From NCBI RefSeq assembly GCF_950295315.1, contig NC_080175.1, positions 84,757,566 through 84,821,565 on the forward strand: 64,000 nt of DNA. Reading direction: 5' to 3'. Position numbers and translations under genes: made by a program. Origin of the DNA: Erinaceus europaeus. Its lineage: Eukaryota > Chordata > Mammalia > Eulipotyphla > Erinaceidae. Under the pieces are notes generated by a model. That model did not search any database. It was not told the DNA's origin and saw nothing but the letters and a program-made list of their open reading frames with translations. This document shows positions 55,757-64,000 of the stretch, one piece after another (position 1 is the first letter of the stretch; each line of letters starts with the position of its first letter).

Positions 55757-56226
55757 GACCGGTTGAACTTGTGCTAGCTTTTTTTTTTTCTTTTAAGTGT
55801 AAATGTAATGAAGAGCCCATAACTTGCACGGTGTCAGTTAGCAGATAATTATCGTACAGTTTTCCTTTTTCTCTTTTGACCACTGTACTCTGCTGTGCAG
55901 ATGTCCCCTCAGGCTCTGCCACTCTCCACAGAGTTATACAGTACTCTCAGATGTTTCCCCCAAACAATCCTGTCCCGACAGGTCACTCCTGGTTGTTGCC
56001 CTATAAAGCCCTCCCACTTCTGCTTTTTTTTTTTCTCTCTCTCTCTCCCTTTGCCTGGTTTTTTACCACAGTGAGGGAAGGGTGGTGTGGTAGGGGGACG
56101 ACCATTTTTCGCTGTCTCCATGTGGCCTGAATCACCCGTCTGACCCAACAACAAAGGATTGTGTTCCCTTTCTGTTCCATACCTCTCCACTGTCCCACCG
56201 CTGCCAAGCAACAGTACTCAAATTAA
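55757..56226 (+). mobile_element. LTR-like, TATA-containing segment between two LINE copies
   Basis: This is moderately GC-rich sequence unlike its surroundings. TATAAA lies at 56002-56007, followed by a pyrimidine-rich stretch and a U5-like region. Approximate limits TGTAAATG (55797) and GCAACA (56215) would fit TG...CA ends, but I find no matching TSD. It could be a solo LTR of an endogenous retrovirus or MaLR-type element, or the promoter part of a non-autonomous element whose tail is the LINE 3' end that follows. No retroviral gene is seen. Confidence 0.4.
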
Positions 56227-56381
56227 GACCCGAACTGCCCCTGTGGCTACAGACAGACTATGACCCACATAGTCAACGACTGCCACCTCTCCAGATTCAA
56301 AGGAGGTCTCGAAACTTTACATCAGGCTCAACCTGACGCTGTTGACTGGCTACGGAAGAAGGGCAAATGCTAGAAGAAGAA
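56227..56381 (+). mobile_element. jockey/CR1-group LINE 3' end, copy B
   Basis: It holds only the last 150 bp of the element. The frame is open from DPNCPCG to the TAG stop at about 56370. The stop abuts a short (AGA)n tail (CTAGAAGAAGAAGAATCC). The zinc-knuckle residues C, C, H, C are kept. It differs from copy A at about five positions and from copy C at about five. Confidence 0.75.
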
Positions 56382-58302
56382 GAATCCCACTTCCCAGAAA
56401 TAGCTGCCCCTTTCAAAATGTCCTCCATTTTCAACCCCCCACCACACATACACACAGGTAGTAAGTTAGTATGAATTTGCCTCTTCCATTTGATTACTGG
56501 ATTTTATGGGAAAACAAATCCAGTGTACTACATATTTAACCTTTCATCCTTTTTAAGTGTATGTGAAGCTTTAAATATAAAGAAGGATCCAAGGGAATTA
56601 ATTATTAGACTTTAGCCACCACAGTTAGATCCATCATTGACCTCTCCAGGATTGCTAGAATTCTTCTCAGTTCTGAGGCAGAGAACATTAAAAAAATAAG
56701 CAAATCTAACAGAAAATAAACTTATTTTTCTTTTAGCATGAAGTCCTTTACTTTCAGCTTTGCTATTCCTTGGACCAGTGATGTATTTTTCTGTGTTGCT
56801 TACCACAATAGACTATGTAGTTGAAGCATTCTAAATTTCTTTGATCTTCACAGACAAATAGTAGTGGATAAAAACACTATTAAAATAATTAGTACCCATT
56901 TATCGTATAGTAATTATATAAAGGATCAAATAATAAAGGATCAGTCCTTCCGAATGCAAAACATTTAAGTCCACTCATATTCTTTGGGAATATATTCATG
57001 CACTATACAATCTTTCCTTAGGAAAAGTCACTTTCCATTACAGCATGAATATATTTATTCATCAGTTCACAGAAAGCTACCAGATAGGTTAACCAGTAAA
57101 TGTCATTTTCTTTCTTGGAATATATAAATAAGCTTCTCATGAAAAGACCTGCTCAACCCATCATGATGGATTCCTTCTCATTGTATAGCTGTATCATCGT
57201 CTTTTTTGTGAATTTGCTATACCTGCATTATACTACCAGTGAAGATACATGCTTTTGCCCTGGAATCTTTCATTCAGTTAATCTCATCATTTACACCACA
57301 GAATTCAAGCTTTAAAAACTCCTTAATTAAAATAATTTTATGCCCTGCTCTAAATATTGTATATCTACAAAGAAATTATTCACATACCTTTTTTTTAAAA
57401 GAATTAATTGACAAACTTGTTTTGGGATTAACTTCAGGGAGACCAAGTCTTTAATGTCAAAACAATATTTATGTATTTGAAACTTTATCAAGGAAAAGCC
57501 TCTCTTAACATGTAAAAAGTCTGAAAATACACTACTAAATGTTATATATCACTGTAATTTTAGTAACTACAGAAACTATTCTCCCTCAAATAATTAATTA
57601 CTGATTTTATGACATATGCCCATGGCTAAGGTACTGTTGATTTAATGTGTACCTTGCTGAGATAACTACAATTTAATCACTCAATAAATGATTCTACTCT
57701 TTCTGCTATACTTACACACTAACCACACTTCTTATTCCCTAGCTCTACAGTTTTCTTTTAGAACCCTACTCACCCACTTCATTCACTTCACTAAGTGAAA
57801 CAAGTGAAGAAGTGAGACATTGTCTATATATTTTCATTCTTTCTTGCTCTCTCAATTATTTGTCATGTAACAGGAATGTTTTCCTCCCTTTTCAACTACT
57901 TGCCACAGATACTGATGCTTTCTTAAGTTTGTCTAAGCACTCCATAATTTTGCAGATCTAAAAGATTTAGACAAGACGTTTTTCATTTTGGAAAAAGCAA
58001 ATTTTAAAAATGAGGGAAAATATTATCCCTACTAAGCTTCTTTAAGTCTACATTAGTATATTTTAAACATTACTTATACTTTTAAAATTAGGCCTACAAA
58101 AGCAGAGATAATCTACTTCACACATTAAGAAGCCCAACATTTAGTAATTCAAAAGCAGATAAAAAAATGCATAGCTGTATCCTAATTTTTATACATAGCA
58201 TAAATTATTTTTGAAATATTGAAAATTTTAATCACTTGGTTAAAAATAAGTATAGGTAAAACTATCTTGTAATGAGATGACATTTTAAAACTGACTAAAT
58301 AT
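56382..58302. other. 1.9 kb repeat-poor AT-rich DNA, no gene recognised
   Basis: No SINE, L1 or RNA gene is recognised. CACTTCACTAAGTGAA near 57787 is a small inverted repeat. Frames are at most 71 codons, without motif. Confidence 0.4.
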
Positions 58303-58315
58303 GCATTAGTATTTT

Positions 58316-58543
58316 TTAAATTTAAAAAGTATGTATTTATTTTTCCTTTTGTTGCCCTTGTTGTTGTTTTTGTTGTTGTTTTGCTATTGATGTTGTTGGA
58401 TAGGTCAGAGAGAAATTAGAGAGGAGGGGAAGACAGAGATGAAGAGAGAAAGACACCTGCAAACCTGCTTCACCGCTTGTGAAGCGACTCCCCTGCAGGT
58501 GGGGAGCCAGGGGCTTGAACCGGTATCCTTCACAGGTCATTGG
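58316..58543 (-). mobile_element. SINE-A, antisense, tRNA head missing, 13-bp TSD
   Basis: Tail, linker (GTTGTTGGATAGGTCAGAG), body, core (CGACTCCCCTGCAGGTGGGG) and reversed B-box (GGGCTTGAACCGGTATCC) are present. The copy then ends without the A-box half. Perfect TSD GCATTAGTATTTT at 58303-58315 and 58544-58556, so it was 5'-truncated at insertion. Confidence 0.93.
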
Positions 58544-58677
58544 GCATTAGTATTTTATCAACAGTCTCAGAAATAAATATAGCAGCTTAGAGATCTTAGG
58601 ACAAGTGGATTTTTTTTTCTGTTTACAGTATACTGTATTGGTTGATTTATTGAAGCTATGAGATACTCTCTGCCACA

Positions 58678-58776
58678 GGGGGGGGAAGAAGAGAAAAGAA
58701 AAGAGAAGAGAAGAAAGGGAAAGAAAAGAAGAGAAGAGAAAAGAAAAGAAAAGGAGAGAAAAGAAAAGAAAAGAAG
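58678..58776. repeat. polypurine (GAAAA/GGAAA)n tract
   Basis: About 100 bases of pure purine in GAAAA and GAGAA units starting with a G run, roughly 50 bp before the tail end of LINE copy C. Confidence 0.95.
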
Positions 58777-58830
58777 ACAATAACACTGTACCACTGTAAA
58801 CACAATGGGAAGAACACCCAGTGATTATAC

Positions 58831-59713
58831 TTCCTCTTCTTCTAGCATTTGCCCTTCTTCCGTAGCCAGTCAACAGCGTCAGGTTGAGCCTGATGTAAAG
58901 TTACGAGACCTCCTTTGAATCTGGAGAGGTGGCAGTCGTTGACTATGTGGGTCATAGTCTGTCTGGAGTCGCAGGGGCATTTCGGGTCGTCTCTGGCTCC
59001 CCAGCGATGGAACATAGCGGCTCACCGGCCATGGCCTGTTCGATAGCGATTGAGGAGGGCTCGATCATAACGTGCTAGGTCAAAGCCGGGTTGACGCTTG
59101 CAGGGGTCTGTGATGAGGTGTTTGTTCTTGACCTCAGCTGACTGCCAACTCTGTTTCCAAGAGACTGGAACAGAGAAGTTCAGTGTAGGCGTAGGGGACC
59201 AGATTGGGTGACGAGACGTCAAGCGTTGGACAGGGTGGAAGAAGATATCCGCGTATATTGGCAGGTCCGGTCGAGCGTAGACGTGGGAAATGAACTTAGA
59301 TGATGCCGCATCCCGACGAATATCTGGCGGGGCGATGTTGCTAAGAACTGGCAGCCATGGAACCCGGGTGGAACGGATGGTTCCAGAAATGATCCTCATG
59401 GAGGAATATAATTTGGAATCGACCAAGTGGACATGGGGGTTACGGAACCATACTGGGGCACAGTATTCTGCAGTGGAATAGCATAATGCCAGAGATGATG
59501 ATCGCAGTGTGGAAGCGCTCACTCCCCATGAGGAGCTGGCCAGTCTTGCAATGATGTGATTCCTCGCACCCACTTTTGCTGCAGTTTTTATGAGATGTTT
59601 GTGAAATGACAGAGTGCGATCGAGAGTAACGCCAAGATAGACTGGCTGGGCTTCATGCCGGATTCTCGTATCGCCAAGCTGCACATTAAGCTCACGCGAG
59701 GCCGAGGCATGTC
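58831..59713 (-). mobile_element. jockey/CR1-group LINE 3' end, copy C (longest)
   Basis: About 880 bp on the minus strand, 5'-truncated, ending in an (AGA)n-type tail at 58831-58841. Its 5' end joins antisense hedgehog-type L1 3' UTR at 59714. Overlap with copies A and B is about 97% identical. The element is not L1 or L2: it has no poly-A tail, its protein motifs differ, and the termini are of jockey/CR1 type. Confidence 0.8.
58842..59713 (-). pseudogene. reverse transcriptase C-terminal region with zinc knuckle, one stop
   Basis: About 290 codons are open from the truncated 5' end to TAG at 58842-58844, except for one TGA at 59022-59024. That stop falls where copy A has TGC (Cys). Reading N to C: YLGVTLDRTLSF (RT thumb region), ALCYSTAEYCAPVW, MRIISGTIRSTRVPWLPVL, NIAPPDIRRDAAS, then PCKRQPGFDLARYD and LLNRYRTGHGR; after the stop it continues to the C-x-C-x7-H-x4-C knuckle and the C-terminus DAVDWLRKKGKC. 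The YLGVTLDRTLS and APPDIRR motifs are widespread in jockey-like retrotransposons of invertebrates. The catalytic palm (YADD-type) and endonuclease would lie upstream and are lost. Exact clade is uncertain (jockey, CR1 or RTEX-like). Confidence 0.78.
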
Positions 59714-60180
59714 AATAAGGGTATAATTCCACACTGTTCCCACCACCAGAGTTCTGAATCTCGAGGCCTCACTGTGAACCACTGTGGTTCTCCAAAGGTC
59801 ACAGACTTGGTTTACCTGTCAATCTCTATAACTCTGTCTGCATTTGTTCATACTTGCCCCTTTTTTCTCCCAGGTCCAAACCTTTCTTCCCCTCCAAGAC
59901 ACACATAAAACCCTGTTACTACTCCCAAATATCTCTCCTCTTTTCATCTGCTCTCTCTGGGACCTGATGGAGTTGGATTTCAAAGCCTTCTTACCCTCTC
60001 CCTCCTGTCACTTCTCTCCCACTGCGAGTATGGATCAAGGTTGTTTTGGGGGTGCAGCAGGTAGGAGTTCTGGCTTCTGTGCTTCTCCACTGGATTTGGG
60101 CACTGGCAGGTCGATCCATATCCTCAGCCCTGAACAAGTATTTCCTAGGCCACTAAACCAGGGCTCTCCTTCCAACTCAA
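59714..60180 (-). mobile_element. L1 3' UTR, antisense
   Basis: Landmarks: TATAATTCCACACTGTTCCC, CACCACCAGAGTTCTGAATC, AACCACTGTGGTTCTCC, GAGTATGGATCAAGG, GCAGGTAGGAGTTCTGG, GGCAGGTCGATCCATATCC. The 3'-terminal part is missing, replaced by LINE copy C. Confidence 0.7.
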
Positions 60181-60284
60181 AGCAAATACATTGCATAATA
60201 TTGGTTGTGTAATGAATGCTAGAAGGAACTTTGGAGAGTGGAGAGAGTTTTTATTTGGTTTAAATAAATACTTTCTGCACACTG
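60181..60284. other. unassigned DNA
   Basis: Short stretch with no recognised feature. Confidence 0.3.
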
Positions 60285-60495
60285 CCCTCCCTCTCAATTT
60301 CTTAGTCCTTCTCAAGTAGGAAGAGTGGGGGTGGAGGGGAGGACAAGTATGAGGAGGAAGGAAGGAAGGAGGAGGAATGAAGGGTAAGGGATGGGGAAGG
60401 AGGAGAAGAAAACGAAAGTGCCATTGGGAGTAGTGGATTTGTTATACAGGCACTGAGCCCCCAGGATAACCCTGGTGGCAATAAAAAAATTTAAA
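60285..60495 (+). mobile_element. SINE-A-long 3' part, sense
   Basis: CCCTCCCTCTCAATTTC body, a purine-rich GGAGGAAGGAAGG tract, then the long-form 3' module (GGAGTAGTGGATTTGTTATA...ACCCTGGTGG) and A-run. The tRNA head is absent. Confidence 0.7.
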
Positions 60496-60508
60496 AAGGG
60501 GAAGAAAG

Positions 60509-60715
60509 GGAGTCGGGCTGTAGCGCAGCGGGTTAAGCGCAGGTGGCGCAAAGCACAAGGACCGGCATAAGGATCCTGGTTCGAACCCCGGCTCCCCACC
60601 TGCAGGGGTGAAGCAGGTCTGCAGGTGTCTGTCTTTCTCCCCTCCTGTCTGTCTTCCCCTCCTCTCTCCATTTCTCTCTGTTCTATCCAACAATGAAGAC
60701 AATTTCTAGATATTT
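60509..60715 (+). mobile_element. SINE-A, sense, young-looking head
   Basis: GGGAGTCGGGCTGTAGCGC, AGCGGGTTAAGCGCAGGTGG, B-box CTGGTTCGAACCCC, core, body to TTCTATCCAACAATGAAGAC. It is close to my memory of the family consensus. A short piece of the core (GGAGTCGCTTCACAAGC-like) is deleted. It ends without a clear tail. Confidence 0.88.
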
Positions 60716-60762
60716 TCATTCTTTGTTGCTGTCTCTCTCTCATATTAAAAGAATGAAAAAGT

Positions 60763-60872
60763 CAGAGCAACAAGGGCAAGAAAAATGGGAAAAACGGCCT
60801 CCAGGAGCAGTGGATTCATTGTAGTGCAGCCACCGAGTCTCAGCAATAACCCTGGAGGCAAAAAAGAAAAAA
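60763..60872 (+). mobile_element. SINE-A-long 3' module alone, 16-bp TSD
   Basis: Only CAACAAGGGCAAG... GGAGCAGTGGATTCATTG... ACCCTGGAGG and an A-rich tail are present. Perfect TSD AAAAGAATGAAAAAGT at 60747-60762 and 60873-60888. It is a separate 5'-truncated insertion of about 110 bp. Confidence 0.85.
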
Positions 60873-60950
60873 AAAAGAATGAAAAAGTTAGTCTATGATA
60901 GAAGAATCATACATGTGTGAGACTCTAGAAAACCTGTCTAGATTTAAGAA

Positions 60951-60985
60951 CACACACACGCACACACACACACACACACACACAC
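60951..60985. repeat. (CA)n microsatellite
   Basis: About 17 CA units with one CG interruption. Likely polymorphic. Confidence 0.95.
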
Positions 60986-62157
60986 TTTCAACAGTGCAGA
61001 AAACAATTAGTGTTTCCAAGAGCCGTAGAGATTTGACAGCCACAAGCTTTTTGTAGAGAACACATGATCTCAGGAATACTAAGTTTGAGATCCATACAAT
61101 ATCCGGTTTCTGCATTTATGAATAAATAAACAACAAATGCATACCATTAAATGGCCATGCATGTATTTAGAGAATATGATATCAATCTGAAATATGACTA
61201 TTAAAGGGTTTTATTGTTGTTATTGTATTACTTGGTATATTGATCTTTGGCCACAATTTCAAACTTGCCAGGGAGTATTCGTGAATGTCTGCTTTTTATT
61301 TTTCCCTGATTTAAACTTAACCAAAGATTTACTTTTCCTTAAAATAACTGTCCAATACAAGATGCTATACTAGTTCCTTTACATAAACTGCAAATACCTG
61401 TACCTATAACTAAGAAACCAGCTCTGGATAACTATTTCTATCATTCTGCCTAATGTTATATAACTGAATTAAAGATATTTTCCTGAAAAATCACCTTGAT
61501 ACCAAAGTATCAGAGTTTTATGTTAATGTTCTAGGTATGATTCCACTAAAGGTGTGATATAGAATTTGACCTGCAAGCTTCAGAGTTTTATTTTAATAAA
61601 AGATTCTTTCTTTATAAGTCTGCAGTGATATTCTTGATGCTATAATTCCCAAATGACACACAAATTGGAGTGTATGATTTTTTTCACCACAGAAAATAAA
61701 TCTTAACAGATTAAACGGACCTTTTTAAAAGGCTCTAAATTTACTGAGCTCAAATTTGATGGTAGTTGATTACTGGTTCTGCCCTGAAGATGATGAGCCT
61801 ACTTTGAGGGAAGATATAATCTTCTTAATATGTTTGCTAGATGGAACTCTAAGTACATTTAATGAAATGATTTTAAAATAGATAGCAACTGAGAATTTAA
61901 ATGGATTTTGTTCTAATATCTTCTAACGAATAAACTTTGAGTTGAAAATGTAAAAATAAGTCTAAACATGGGTAGTAAAAAAATAGAAATAGCACAAATG
62001 AATAACTCTTGGAGAGTCACATTTCTTGTTATTATATCCGTTCTCATGAAAATGTTATAATTGTATTTATTTTTCTTACAGATCAGGCCTAGTTTTGTAT
62101 AACCATCCTACTGTTTGTCCCCAAGACCAGGCCTAGTTTTACTGAGCATTCCTAACA
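60986..62157. other. 1.2 kb single-copy DNA, no gene recognised
   Basis: The only structure seen is an imperfect 44-bp tandem duplication at about 62085-62160, marked by two AGGCCTAGTTTT copies. Confidence 0.4.
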
Positions 62158-62305
62158 GTTTTCCTTTCTACCTTCCTGCCTTTCTCTCTTACTATCCTCC
62201 GCCCTTCCCTCCTTTCTCCCTCCCACCCTCCTTCCCTTCCTCTCTTCCATCCTTCCTTCCTTTTTCCTTTCCTTGCTTTTTATTTATTCTTCCTTTCTTT
62301 CTCCT
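62158..62305. repeat. polypyrimidine (CCTT)-rich tract
   Basis: About 145 bases of C/T-rich sequence in irregular CCTT, CCCTT and TTTC units. Continuous purine on the minus strand. Confidence 0.85.
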
Positions 62306-62400
62306 ATATACAAAGAGGTTGAGAAAGAAACTGACCACAACACTGAGCTTCCTTCAGTGTAGTCAGAGTGAGGTTAAAAACCTGGGTAATTCAACATAGC
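62306..62400 (-). mobile_element. SINE-C fragment, antisense
   Basis: AAAGAGGTTGAGAAAGAAAC, AACACTGAGCTTCCTTCAGTG, GAGTGAGGTTAAAAACCTGGG. It is similar to the 26725-26895 copy, with the reversed head lost. Confidence 0.55.
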
Positions 62401-62667
62401 AAAACAGTACATTCTCTAAGTGAGAACAATTTGAAATAGATATAATGTCATTTATAAAGATCCTTTAAAATGACTAAATGCACACTTTTATGGTATTTAT
62501 TTATCATGCTATAATATGTTTATTTTATATATTTTATTTTATCTAAATCACTAGCTGTAAAGTGCACATAAATGAAACAGATTCCACCTGTGTAAATGTT
62601 CTGGGATTACTGCAGACGTACTAATGCATATAAACTATACTAAAAGAAAATCATGGCCATTAAAATT
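62401..62667. other. single-copy DNA
   Basis: Nothing is recognised. An (ATT)n run starts at about 62665. Confidence 0.35.
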
Positions 62668-62880
62668 ATTATTATTATTATTATCATTTGGTATTATCTT
62701 TATTTATTGGATAAAGACAGCCAAAAATGGGAAGTGGGTAATAGAGAAGTAGAGAGATACCTGCAGCACTGCTTTATCACTTGTGAAGCTTTCCCCCTGC
62801 AGGTGGGGACTGGGGACTTGAACCCGGATCCTTGCACCTTGTAACATGTGCGCTCAACCAGGTGTGCCATCACCTGGCCT
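62668..62880 (-). mobile_element. SINE-B, antisense
   Basis: Reversed tail (ATT)n and TATCTTTATTTATTGG, AAAGACAGCCAAAAATGG, CTGCAGCACTGC, TTTCCCCCTGCAGGTGGGG, reversed B-box GGGACTTGAACCCGGATCC, reversed head CTCAACCAGGTGTGCC. CATTAAA occurs at both ends. Confidence 0.9.
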
Positions 62881-63498
62881 GTCATTAAAGTTTCTTTTTC
62901 TTCTTTCTTTCTTTTTTTTTTTTTACCATGTTAAGGAAAGTGGTGATAGAGAGAAAGGAGAAAGACCTGGTCATTCAATGGAAATGAAGTCTATAAAGAA
63001 AAGTTAATGATAATTTCAAGATTCAAAAAGCATATTTTAGCTCTTTAATAGTGAACAATAAATGTTTGATAGATAAATGATGTATTCTTTTCAGATATTG
63101 CCACTTACAGGCATTTGCTCCACTAAACAGTAGCTATCATATCTGAATAGAATGAACAACATTATATGTGTTCATGTCATTCTCTTAAACATGGATGAAC
63201 ATGGTGGCTCCGTTCACATCTGTTAATAACCCATGGGCTATTAATATTACAGTTAGTCCTCACTTGCAGTTCATTATTAACTGAGATGTATACATATTAT
63301 ATATACAGCACTTTGCAAAGTGAAGACTGCCTAAATCTAAGTACATTACACTCAGCTGTTGTGAACATGTTTAATCATTTTCTTCAAGTCTATACTTCAT
63401 TGTTAGTTGATTTCATAATGACATGATGTTAGCTAGTAGAAATTATTTCCCTATCAAAATCAGGAAGGAAATAAAGAACAAAGAGCAAGGTCACTTAC
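62881..63498. other. single-copy DNA, no gene seen
   Basis: A T-rich run at 62886-62928. Nothing else is recognised. Confidence 0.4.
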
Positions 63499-63778
63499 TT
63501 TTTTTTTTTTTTAATTCCCTCCAGGGTTATCGCTGGGGCTTGGTGTAAGCACTGTGAATCCACTGCTCCTGGTGGCCATTTTTTCCTTTTTTTAAAATCA
63601 AATAGGACAGAGATAAATTGAGAGAAAACAGATAGGGAGAAGGGGGGACAGAGAAAGGGAAAGAAAGACACCTCCATATCGGCTTCAGACGTCCTGCAAG
63701 TGGGTAACTGGGGCTCCAAGCCCGCTTCTTGAGCTTGATGATTTGTGTGCTTAACCCTGTGTGCCACCGTCCAGTCCC
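63499..63778 (-). mobile_element. SINE-A-long, antisense
   Basis: 3' module (CCCTCCAGGGTTATCGCTGG, CCACTGCTCCTGGTGGCC), AAATAGGACAGAGATAAATTG, CACCTCCATATCGGC, core shortened, reversed head TTAACCCTGTGTGCCACCG. Confidence 0.88.
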
Positions 63779-63879
63779 TACATTTTGGGTTTCTATGCGG
63801 TTCATAATGTTGTGAATATGTGTATCAGATAGTCACTTCACATATATACTGTGATTTGTTTGTCTTTTTTTTCCTCTTA

Positions 63880-64000
63880 AGTCATTTTATTGCAGGGATA
63901 GGAGTTTACAAAACAGTTATTAACATACAGCTACTATTTCTCTTCTCCCAGTGATAAGTGTCTTCAAAACACTCTGAACCCTACTCAGGTCCTTTTTAAT
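63880..64000 (-). mobile_element. older L1 3' UTR, antisense, cut by window end
   Basis: CATTTTATTGCAGGGATAGG, TTACAAAACAGTTATTAAC, CTTCTCCCAGTGATAAG. It follows the same order as 37835-38095 and 38590-38760, and continues past the window. Confidence 0.55.

Noticed and set aside
58842..59713. Classification of the LINE as BovB/RTE
   Set aside because: The C-terminal CCHC knuckle and the YLGVTLDRTLS/APPDIRR motifs are of jockey/CR1 type as I know them. I do not recognise BovB C-terminal sequence. RTEX-like remains possible.
55436..59713. Parasite DNA contamination as source of the LINE
   Set aside because: Copies are interleaved with hedgehog-type SINE and L1 on the same contiguous sequence, copy A has its own TSD, and copy C joins L1 3' UTR directly. 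A chimeric assembly join cannot be fully excluded without reads.
1..64000. CRISPR arrays, operons, prokaryotic-type or retroviral coding genes
   Set aside because: No spaced identical repeats, no ribosome binding sites with long frames, and no gag, pol or env-like frame were seen. The sequence is mammalian repeat-rich nuclear DNA.

Overview
This is a 64 kb window of vertebrate nuclear DNA with no recognisable protein-coding gene. Base composition is AT-rich, there are no long host reading frames, and every reading frame with recognisable protein similarity belongs to a retrotransposon. The dominant repeat is a tRNA-derived SINE (A-box close to TAGCGCAGCGGG, B-box close to GGTTCGAANCC, then a CT-rich body and an A-rich tail). 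I recognise it from memory as the hedgehog (Erinaceidae) SINE; the L1 3' ends found with it fit the same lineage. I therefore read the window as Erinaceus-type intergenic or intronic DNA. The species call rests on memory of the family, not on a search.

Labels used below: SINE-A is the standard hedgehog-type tRNA SINE (about 280 bp). SINE-A-long adds a 3' module of roughly 90 bp (GCAGTGGATT... CCCTGGAGG, then A-rich). SINE-B is a related tRNA SINE with a GGCCAGGTGGTGGC-like head and a CCAATAAATAAA-type end. SINE-C covers older, degraded tRNA SINEs. L1 copies are nearly all 5'-truncated 3' UTR pieces from at least three subfamilies, a few reaching into ORF2.

Layout: 1-8.6 kb holds L1 ends, an ORF1-bearing L1 remnant lacking ORF2, a 116-bp-arm imperfect inverted repeat, and several SINEs. 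8.6-12.4 kb is free of recognised repeats. 12-20.7 kb is mixed SINE, L1 and L2 with a young L1 insertion at 19.9 kb. 20.7-28.4 kb is mostly single-copy with scattered SINEs. 28.4-30.6 kb is a nested block: an old L1 carrying a 5'-inverted L1 and a SINE. 30.6-44 kb is mostly single-copy with scattered SINEs and old L1, plus a short tRNA-Ile 5'-half insertion at 38.15 kb. 44,858-45,057 is a 200-base assembly gap. 45-55 kb is dense SINE and L1.

The most unusual part is 55.4-59.7 kb. Three copies of a non-L1, non-L2 LINE lie within 4.3 kb, about 97% identical where they overlap. They encode the RT C-terminal region and a CCHC knuckle of jockey/CR1-group type. One copy keeps about 290 codons open with a single stop. 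A TATA-containing LTR-like segment lies between two of them. Such a young non-L1 LINE in a placental mammal suggests lineage-specific activity and possibly horizontal transfer.

Nothing here works as an operon or pathway. The content is a history of retrotransposition, much of it readable from perfect target-site duplications (TSDs).
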